Source of the DNA: Tubiluchus corallicola
Lineage: Eukaryota; Priapulida; Priapulimorpha; Priapulimorphida; Tubiluchidae
Direction of reading: 5' to 3'
Assembly: GCA_030141605.1 (NCBI GenBank)
Contig: JAQGDQ010000002.1
Span: forward strand, 806,001-870,000
DNA: 64,000 nucleotides
Part shown: positions 1-11,100 of the stretch, in pieces
Numbering within the stretch: position 1 is the stretch's first letter
Layout of the letters: every line of letters begins with the position of its first letter
Position numbers and translations under genes: made by a program
Notes under the pieces: model-generated
Databases searched by the model: none
What the model was told of the DNA's origin: nothing
The model's input: the letters and a program-made list of their open reading frames with translations, nothing else

Positions 1-2138
1 ACTGGATCATCTGTTTGAGTACCACGCTGTTGACTGACCGTTGAGTTATTCCGACGTTTGCTTCTTTGATTGAGCTTTCGTTTCATCGCTACTGACAAGT
101 CTAAAAAAACACAAATCATCTTTTAATTTATTGAATATTTATTTTATTATACCAGCTGGATAACAATACTAACAAATTTGCAACTTAAGATGCAACTCTC
201 CATCTCTTTCCAAATCTTTAAATTCCAGGTAGAATGCAAATCCTAGTAAACAGTGTTAAAGATAAAACAAATAAGATAAAGATATCACAAATGGGCAGTT
301 ATCTCACTCCATCTTATAAATTTCATGTGGAAACTACTTTAAAACTTTCTATCATATATTTTGTTTTGCATTAAAATAGATTAATTAACTTTTCTTATAA
401 TTAATTCTATGTGTACAGCTGAAAATTATTTGACAACAACAATTTTTACAACAATTAATTAGGGTACATTTAAAATTTATCCTAAAGCAGAAAACATGTT
501 GCTAGTGAATTCATCAAGGGGCGAAAGGGAATACCTGGGTAGTCATGATGCGAGCTTTGCTACGGGCCTAGTTAGTAAATGGATCAGTGCTAGAAAAACT
601 GAGGGCTTTTCTTGCCATTATGTACTCGATCATTTCTGCATTGAAGGGAAATTATATGCACTCAAAATGTAGTTATTTCAATTCAGCAGAATAAACTTAG
701 AAAATCAGCCAGACTCCATTCCTACCACAACCATTTACTTCTTACTTTTTTAATAGTATACCCATTATTTGAGTGTTAGGTTCACAATGTGCCAAACTAT
801 ATAAAAAAACTGTCCTGCTCGAACACTTACCTCTTCTAGAAAGAAATTCAATTAACGCTATTTTAAGATTCCTGTGCCAGATAAATAAAGGTCTAATTTT
901 TTATAAGCCACAAATTAGAATAAAATAATAAATACCTGCACTAGAAAATGAACTAGAACGTCCATGGTTAAGTCCGGGTGATGACTGTGGTTGCCGCCTA
1001 CACTCCATTACGACACTGTCTTTACAGTGTTTGTGAGCATTAATTCCACAATCTTTACACTTTTGGCCCTGCTTGATTAGACCCCATAGCTAAATTGAAA
1101 TTAGCAAGTTGATAATACATGTTTACACAGAATAAATGACCGTTCCTAAGTCAAGAAAACTTTGGATGTCCATCGACATTTAACTTTTGTCCATCAATGC
1201 TATTTTGATATTTTTCTAAAGATTGGAAAAAATGTTGTTTGAGTTATTGTTAGACAATTACGTCAAAGGTTTACATATTTTTAGTCAGTTAAAAAAGTTG
1301 AATGAAATGAATAAACATGAATTATTTAAAAAGTCATCGAGTCATGCAAATTGCACCCACCAGGCCTGTGCAATGAATGCAAAAGGTCGGCTTGAAATAC
1401 GTGGCTTCATGAAAATCATGTTTGAAACCCTTCCGAAGTGCAACATAACAATTTGCACGAACAAAGTACTTTTTCATTTCTTCTTTGCTAATCATTCCAT
1501 CTCTGCAAAATGAAAACCAAGAGAAATATTTTTAAAATTTGAAGAATAATAAATTTCTAAGGAAACAGGCCTATAGGCAAAACAAGTTCTAACATATCAG
1601 AAAATTCCTGAGTTGCAAGTTATTAGTTTCCTCTACAAGACACTTATTTTTTTCATTCAGAAGAATCTACAAGAAACAATTTTATATTATCTATTAAAGC
1701 ACATATTATCATATGAAGGAAATAAATCTTACTTGTCAGCATCCAAAACACAGAAGGAATCGATGAATGGAAAATTACTGGCTATCTGATCAAACTCTGT
1801 CTGAGATATAAATCCATCCCGATCGTGATCATAGTTTTTGAATACAGCCTGTAATAGTATATGATACATATCACTGAAAAGTCAGGCAATGTGAATAAAC
1901 ATTTTAACATTGGAACATTTACCGAAAGATCTAATCCACCTAGAAACGTGTAATTTAAATAAATAAAATAAACTTTTGTTACGGTGTGAAATGCTGTTAC
2001 CTCAGTCTTTGTATCAAAACAGGAAAAGAAGAAATATCTGCTTAAATCAAAAACTCCAACTTTGGATAAAGTTTCATAATTTTAATTCAAAGAACTGCCA
2101 CCTACATGCAGTGTCCAGCTATGCAACTGTGACTACTA

Positions 2139-2169
<31 letters not shown>

Positions 2170-5100
2170 AGTTATTATTATAATGATTAAGATAATCATT
2201 AGGATTGCCATTGCAGATTCTTACTGTTTTTATTTTTTTCTTCTGCATGCCCCCATCATTATTGTAAAATTAATACTGGTTAGATTTTTCTGTACATTTA
2301 ACAATGCAAAACTACATTCGTCTAATTTTCAAATTCACGTGGATTTGCAAAATATAATGAGTTGTCTGACAATTTCAAAATTCGCAAAGAACATAAAAAA
2401 TAAGTAACAAACCAACATGAGTAAAAGGTAAACAAAACATGTTGCTGTGCCCCAAACAAGGTGTTCCAAATTCAAATAGCTGCAGCAGAAATGATGTGCA
2501 TCAACAGGTTTAAAAACGAATAATTCCTCGAGTTGAAAAACCAATCTACTCAAGTGCAGTGCTGCAAAAACTATTTCTTATTTATTCTCAAATTATCATT
2601 TTGTTGGTGTGCGTACCTCCACCATGGCATTCACATGCTTGCTGAGAGTACCATGATCTGGTTGAGTAATTACTCCGGCTGCCCAGTCGGCAAATACTGG
2701 AGGTTTAAGAGCTTGACATGGCTAGAGAAAGAATAAAAAATTATCACTGCTAGGAAAACATTTTGTTCATCAATATATTATGAAGCTGAACGTTAATGAT
2801 TACATCAAATTTGTAGTCACTCATTAATATTATCATTAACATCATTTATTTTCAAACACACATGTACAGTTAAATTAAAATATATATAAGACTAGTACCA
2901 AAAGTAAAATAAACGTTAAAAGTACTAATAACACAAACAAACACAAATATTATGTACAGACAAGAAGACAAAAAGCAATTAATTTAAAAGGACACAATAT
3001 GCTCTAAATTTCTTTCAACTGACTATTTGATAAAAAATTATAACTCTTACTTTCTATACAACATATACAATCTTTTGCCAAGTTTATTGTGGCTAGCTGC
3101 ATAGGAGTTAAATCACATCCTTTCACAATAATACGACATAATACAGAAATATTTCTGAACACGTCTTTCAGAGTTACATTATTTTCCTTTACAAATTTAT
3201 ACACGTTGAAACCCATTATTGAATTTGCACCATATAATGTATGTTTGGCTAAAAAGTTAATTGTCGTGTTATTACTATTTTTACAGGTTGCCTACAATTT
3301 CATGAACTGTTTTGCTTGCTTGCTCAACTGCTTGCTCAACTGAGTGGTACCAACAATGTGCTTGCAGAATATAAGAATGTAATGCAGCTTCCATAATATG
3401 CAGATAGCTGTATTCCAGGCTGTCTCTGTGTTTTAATTATTCAACTTCAATTTCTAGCAACAGTAATATTCTTGACAATATGTTTAAAGTAGTCAAACTC
3501 ATTCAATATAACAAGCAAATCAACAACAATTTGTGGCAATTAATTACTTATTCTTTTTAGAGTTTTACAAACACAACCGGCAACTACATGTAGTAAATTC
3601 ATTAATAGGTATTTTCAAAGAAAAACTACATAAAAAATTATTTATTTCACACATAACTGACATACGGCAAAATAATTACTTATTTTCATTATGTTAAACC
3701 TGTCAAATACGGCATTTATTTATTGAATGTCAGTAATTGAAGCAATGTCTAAGAATAGCATGCAAAAAAGGAAGAAATCCTCATCATAGCTGCAAAATAC
3801 ATACCGAAGATATGGAAGTTTTTGGCTCTTTTGCTAAAGAAAGTTCATAAATCTCATCTTCCGTATAATGCAAGTCTAAAGACAACTGGAATAAAAAAAC
3901 AGAACTGCTGTCAAGAACCAGCAGTCAATGCCACAGGTATTATAACTGTTGCCTTTTCATCATGCTACAATATTGAAGAAAAAACTCATTTCTGACCTGA
4001 TTCTTTATTTAAATTAAAATAATACATCTACCAAAAGTAACTTCTTTAGGAAATGTTGCTTTATTTACTTTATATAGAGATGTAGCATGACTAGTCAGTT
4101 ACATGAAAAAGATTACTGAACAATATGAACCAGCTCCATAAATTACATAAGTACACTTTTAATAATAATAAGCTGCAAAAGCAATCAGAAAAATAGCAGA
4201 AGAAAGAAGATAATTGTTTATTCAGTTGCTTTCATAGCTAGGTGACATGTTGTGACAAGCTGGTGTATTATTTATGAATACTGACTAGTAATTATATAAA
4301 TCATGTACTGTACACAATGGAGGTCAAATCGCTACACTATGAAAACCCACGCGGGCCAGAGTTGTTTTTTCGTTTTTGAAATATTGGATGCTGATTTTAC
4401 TGTTAGCAAAACATGTTTACATCATAACTGGTTAATTAAAAGAAAGAAAAGCAGTACTTTCATCCAGTGCTGTAGTCAAATCTTTCAGCTCAAGTCGAAG
4501 TTGAGTCCTTGTGGACCAAGTCCAAGTCAAGTCTCGAGTCATTAAGCCAAAGCCCGAGTCAAGTCTCGAGTCCATTATGCCCAAGTCCAAATCAAGTCTC
4601 GAGTCATTATGCCCAAGTATGAGTCAAGACTCAAGTCATTATGCCCAAGTCTGAGTCTTGAGTCATTAATATCTGCATCTGAGTTGAGTCCTAAGTCATG
4701 TTCTTTTGGTCATGTTTCGCACTTCAAGTAAAAGTAATCCAAGATTTAATCAATTCTCAAGTTCCCGTTTAACAGTAATAAACTATTTCTGTTAATTTTG
4801 ATGCTATTTTGCTTATTACTGCACTAAATTTATTGAGAAACATTTACATTTTAAATTTTGGTTTACACCAAACTATCTGTGCAAGACACGTTATTTTACA
4901 AATGGTTTTATATTTTATTAGTAATTTCGCAGTGGTGTTATATTGAGTATTTATAACATAAAAGTGATAGTTATAATCAGTAGTACTAATTATAATCTAC
5001 AGGAAGTTATTCAACTTATTTATTATATTTAAGAAATACTACGTCAAATATTTGACAAATCTTTGTGGTCTTACTATCAAACCATCTAATGACTCGCTCA

Positions 5101-8100
5101 GTTAATAGTAACTGGTAACTAAGTAATTCTAGTAACTGGGCAACTAAGTAACTGATTAGCCAGTTTGAAAAGTCTTCTGTTAAAAAGTTGTGTATGGCGT
5201 ATTCTGAGTTTTTCTCGTGCATTGTCAAGCATATGTTTAATGTCGTAGTAACATGAAAAAGTTTCTTACCAAGTGTAGATGCAAACACAACCTAGAAACT
5301 TTAGAGACTACACAACGAACACTGATCAACATGGAATTGGAATGCTTTCGCAAGTAAGATTGTAATTACTTAGTTATTAGTTATAATTATTGTTTGTTTT
5401 ACTGTCCGCGCAGTTCAAGTCACTACTCAAGTCAGTGTTTCATTACGCGGAGTCCTAGTCAAGTTTGCGAGTCATTTATTACAAGTCTGAGTCAAGTCTC
5501 GAACTGATATATGAGTTCAAGTGAAGTCTAAGTCAAAGCAAATTGCGGCCCGAGTCAGACTGGAGAGCTCAAGTCTGAGACTAGAATACAACAACACTGG
5601 TTTCATCCTATCAAGAAAGCTCCATCCACCAAATCCATTCAACTAAACAAAACGCTTTTTACAGAAACTACTGTATACTACTTCTTTTGGTAAAAGAAAT
5701 GGATGTTGGTCATGAATGCTTTCACATTGCAAGTTAACAAGTTTCACCTAACAACAACTTATTATGTTTATGTGCTTGATGTTATTGTGTATTAGAAGAG
5801 ATAAATAAATTTATCTGAATCCGAAGTAAATATTCTCTACAAGTGTTAATATAAAAGATGATTGTGTATTAAAGGTCCATCCATGGCCAGAGTAAACGCT
5901 CTTACCCGTAATGTGTTTATCAAATCCATATTGGTAGACAGTGGAAATTCCTTCACACTTTGAACCTGCATCAACTCATTGAATATGCCATACAGTTGAA
6001 CAATCTTACGAAAGTTGACTAAGTTGCCTTCTATATGATCAGGCAATGCTGCGTGTAAGGATATCAAATCCTTCAAATGAACACCGCTGAAAAATAGGAG
6101 TATTGTCTTAGAGCATTTGACACATTATAAGATGAATTACTTTTACCTAGGCAAATAGGAGGAAAAATGGTATTTACTGAAAGAATTTACTGTAACAGCA
6201 TTATTACGCACGCACTGTTTGCCACTATCACTTACTGTTCTCCCACAAAAATATACAATTAATTTCTCACTACCATCTACTTTTTATATTAGGAAAATGT
6301 ACTGAAACTGAAACCCTCTGGTGTCCAAACTTAATAGACTTCAAGTAAACAAGCAAGTACAATGATTTCAGATGAATACGAGTTTCTGCTGACTTCTGAC
6401 ATGCAAAACTGCCAGTATAAAAATATCGTAAATCCACGTTTACAAAATGTCGTTTATGAATTATCATCAATTATTAAAGAAATTTAATAAAATTTTATAA
6501 AATTTACCCATAGACAGAAATGTATTGAATTGTGAAACTTGCAAGTTTAACATGGGCTTAGACATTAATTTACCAAAAATTAGATCTTTTAGCATTGTGT
6601 TTATCAGTAATACTATGGACTGACAGAATTAAATTTTTATCCAGGTCTTCAGAATTTTTGGTAAAAAAACTGATTAACAAGGCAGTTGACCCACTTATCA
6701 ACTAATCCACTAGCACTGGCAAAAACCCACTTTACTGAAAATAACAGGTTGAATTTAAATTTATGTGACTTAATTAAAGATAAAAAAATGCATGCAATGC
6801 AAATATTAGAATGACAATAAATAAAACAGTTTCAAAGTAAGGTACTGGGCAGTAGTAATGATTATACACTCTGGGTGTAATTTTTGCAAAATAATCAGTT
6901 CATTTTTGCAAATATAAAGCAGTCCAAATGCAAAATGTAGAAATGTCTTACAGTATTGGCACTTTGAAACCTTTACTTTCGCTCAGTGCTTTCCTGTAGT
7001 TGCTGAAGTTTGAAGCTGATGACAGAAGTTCCGTATATTCACTTAAACACTATAAAAAAATATCATCATAAGCAAATTAAAATAACTACAATAAAATAGT
7101 AACATTGAATATGAATATTTATAATGATATCGAAATAAATGTTAACATTGTTAGATGTGATGACACAAACTGCATACCATGATGCACTAAAATAAGGATT
7201 ACACACGTGCCCTAACCATTTGACGATGTACTACAATATTAATAAAAATCATTTATATGACCCTCGTCTTTCACTTATAAAACCAAGAACAGTTAAGTTT
7301 CGATTACAATTTGCTGAAATAAAAAACAAAAGATAATAATATACCTTTAGTTTCCATTTTTTCCAGTTACAGCAAAACTTACATTGTGAACTTAGAATGT
7401 AGAAAATGTTAAATTTAAACTGTCTTATAGCTACAATTTTTATGAACAATTGAAATTAATCTCACAATACCAGCATTGTTTTACCTTTTTTGCTTCAAGT
7501 GGTACACAGGCATGAGTGCGAGTTAGCCTTGCAATGGCGCTGTGACTCAATCCTCCAACCACTGCCATTAAAGTGTTAAAATTCTGTAACTGCCGCAGTC
7601 GCTATAAGCAAAAGAGCAAAAAAAACCAAGAGACGATGAGATAATGAGTTTAGCTATAGTTAAGTCTGTGTTATTAATATCATTGACAAAGTGCATTCAG
7701 TGCTTTGTTGTGGGTATTACACTGCAAATGACACAATGATTCACAGATCAGGCTTAAAAATATTGCATAATAGACGAAAAAACAGTGGACAACAGTAACT
7801 AATTAATAATAGTTACTGCTTACCTTAGCAACGTGAATAAACTTGACCATTACATCTGCACGCTGCTCAGCTGTTGTCCTGCTTAATATCATACACTGTA
7901 ACCACTGTGATAAGCTGTTAAACAATGCTATAGATCGTTCCAGTCGCGGATTATTCTTTATTGTTCCCTGCATTGCATAAGTCTGATAATCGGCAAACTG
8001 TAAAAAATAAATACTCCTGCTGACTGAATTAAATTGATTAAAATTTTCAATCACAGTCAATTCACTGAATGCAAATTGTATGCATGTAAAAGCCCGTCTG

Positions 8101-11100
8101 TAATTACTGATTAATCACTATAATTTTGCTATAGTTTTTACATGATAAATCAGTATTACTATCAGCAACTACTTGTACAGGAGTTAATAGACTTTTACCT
8201 ATGGCACTGTACTACTAAGAGCAGCTAATTTTACAGAAATACACAAACCATAATAACTTGGAAAATCACTTGTACCAACAGAGCAGATTAAAAATTTTGT
8301 GGTAAAGCAAAAGACAAATCAGATCACAGATGTTCTTTTTATCTGTACTGCATTATGTCGGTTTTGGAAAAACTATTTTACTTAGTCATATAATCAGTTC
8401 AAACAGCTCTTTTTATAGCTGAAACACATCAGAGTGAATTTTCAGGGACCATTTACAAAGTGAACTGCAAAATCATACAAACACACTTACAGATAATCGT
8501 CGAATGGCCTTATATTCTAAGTAGGACAAATGATCAGCTAACTCTGCAGCATCTAGATGATTAAATACTAGTGAAACTTTGCGTATGTGTTTCAAATTGT
8601 GACGGACCGATATATTCCGCATCCAGTCAAAAGACGGTCTAAAAATAAACAGAACGCACAAATGATATGACATTCGTATATGACATCACATCTTCTTATA
8701 AATCCTGCATAATTCACTACAGCTTTATAAAATTTACAAAGTATACTAATATACAAGATAGCCTTTAAATCAGTTACAGAAATTTTTGTAATGTTTTAAT
8801 ACAAACTACTGTTAATCTGACAAAATATGAACTTTGATATCAAGATTCTTAAAGCAGAGAAAACATAATTAAGACCAACAAGATTTCTAAATTGCTTACT
8901 AAATTAATAGTTATTTTGACACAAACCAATTTATGCTCTATGCATATAGTTATACTACAAATAAATGTTCATTCACCTTTACATTCATGTAAGAAAATAG
9001 GTAGTTCATGGGGAGTTACGGCAATTTTACTTTAATATATTCACTGATAAGATTACTAAACGGTGCATAACAAAAGTACGTTTTAAAAATTTATGATGTG
9101 TGCCCTTTAATACAAAGACAGAGCGTTAAGAGAGGTATAAATTTTTAATGGAATCAGATTTGCCATAGGAAATGGTTATTAAGGTTTGACTAAGCATCAA
9201 AAGTGATTGAAATTTCACGTTGCACTTCGATGAAGGACATAAAAAGGCAAATAATTGAAAGCCACTGATTATTGCTGCAGCAATCACACCGTAATAAATT
9301 TTTAGTTATACACATTTAAACATGTAAATTGGCACATTGGCTATGAAATCAGAAGATGTGAGTGTGAATTAATGACTCTTTGCATTGCCTACGCACATTG
9401 CATTTACATGTTTTTAACACATTTCTCTTACGATGAGCTAGGCTTACTAAGGCAGTTGCCGTGAAATTATTTGTTGTCATTTCAGTTGGTAAACGACAAG
9501 CATCCAAATCGTAAATGATGAAGTGACGCGTAATTTGGTACTGTGTTACAGAAAAGGCTATTTTTAACCAAACCATGCAGCCTTGTATAACATAACAGTA
9601 AATTAAAATTTTCATTTTCCTTTATTCTCTTTCAAATTGACACTTCATACGTAAAATTTATACATTAGTAACACAATATTCAACCATGGTTAGAAGAATG
9701 GCATTCTTACACTTTTGACATGTCAACTAGATCGACCAAAGCCATATTTCCCTCTTGTTCTATCACATCTCGCAGCTGACAGACAATAGATGACAAGTTC
9801 TTATCAAGGTCAAAATGTTGTGGAAACGTGGTGATCCAATACCTGGAAAATATGTGGGAAAAGATTGAGGAAAATCCTGATAAAAGTGCAGCCTTATTTC
9901 ATCTATGCTTATCGAAACAGCGTGGCGTGTGCATTTAATGACCACAGTAATGACCTTCAAATAATATGAAGGACAGGCAAATGCAACACATGAAAATGAA
10001 AATTTCAAGTGGTTAGGAAAGGCAATAAATTGACAAATTGTAATTTATAGCTGCCAACAAGGTCAGGTTTTTGAACTGGGTGATCAGGGAAATGAGATCA
10101 GTGCTTTAGCATTCTCATTTTGCATCCAAGTCAACTGTGAACAAGTAACACAAAAAACTTGGTAGTATTAGACTAGAATAAAATTATATTACACCAAATT
10201 AATTACAGTCAAATAAAGTTAGATAAAGTGAGATCGGGTTAAACCAGTGCTGGTTGACTGAACTGGCCTGGAGCAGAGAGTAAAGTAGACTACAGTACAG
10301 TACAATACAGTGAATTAGAAAATAATACAGGGCAGACAAGAGCAGAGCAGACAAGGACAGAGCAGGGTGATGCAAGGCAGGGCAGGACAGGGCAGAGAAT
10401 AGTAGGGCAGGGCTGGGCAGGGTAGACCAGAGCAGGGCAAGGCATGGCAGGGCAGCGCAGGCCAGAATAGGACAGGTCAGGGCAGGGGAATAGTAGAACA
10501 GAGCAGGGCAAAACAAAGGACAGCAGAACAGAGAAAAATAGAGCAGGGTAGGACAGGGCAGGACAGGCTGAACAGAACAGAGCAGAGCAGAGCAAAGTAG
10601 GGCAGGGCACAGCAGGGCAGAGAAGAGCAGAGCAAGCCAAGGTAGGGCAGGGTAGAGCAAAGTAGGGCATGACAGGGCAGGGCACTGCAGGGCAGGCTGA
10701 GCAGACCAGAGAACAGCAAACTAGTGTAAAGCAGAAGGCTACAAGCAGAGTAACACAGTTGTCAAGTAAAGTAAAATCACAGTTGACGTCTAACATGATT
10801 TCAATCATTTTCGTTGACTGCCCAATCAGCGTGCAAGTTATTTCACACACACCTGCAGCAGGTACGATCAGGACATTTGGCTACAGCTCCGTCTAATACT
10901 GTCATGAAAAATGCTCAACTTTTCATTAGTTAACGGGAGAAATATTGGCCTTGTTCTAGATTTTATTATTGTTAATTGAAATTGCAAGTGAATTAGTGAA
11001 AATATATAGTCTAGTTTCGTTTATAGAAAGAACTGCACAACGCTTACGTCTATGAGTTGCTGATTAAACCATTTTGCAATCAAGCCAATATGCAGTTTAG

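Noticed and set aside
481-660. Possible extra RasGRP exon with a good donor (ctacccag/gtattc) on the minus strand
   Set aside because: All three frames meet stops when joined in phase 1 from exon 13, while the exon at 100-1 joins in frame and carries the RasGRP-type TQTDDP motif.
5016-5288. 90-codon minus-strand ORF inside the hAT element as a transposase remnant
   Set aside because: No DDE or hAT dimerisation motif visible; partly made of AGTAACT repeats.
10199-10850. Minus-strand ORFs of 80-186 codons rich in Cys, Pro, Leu and Ala
   Set aside because: They are translations of the AGGGC/AGAGC pentanucleotide array.
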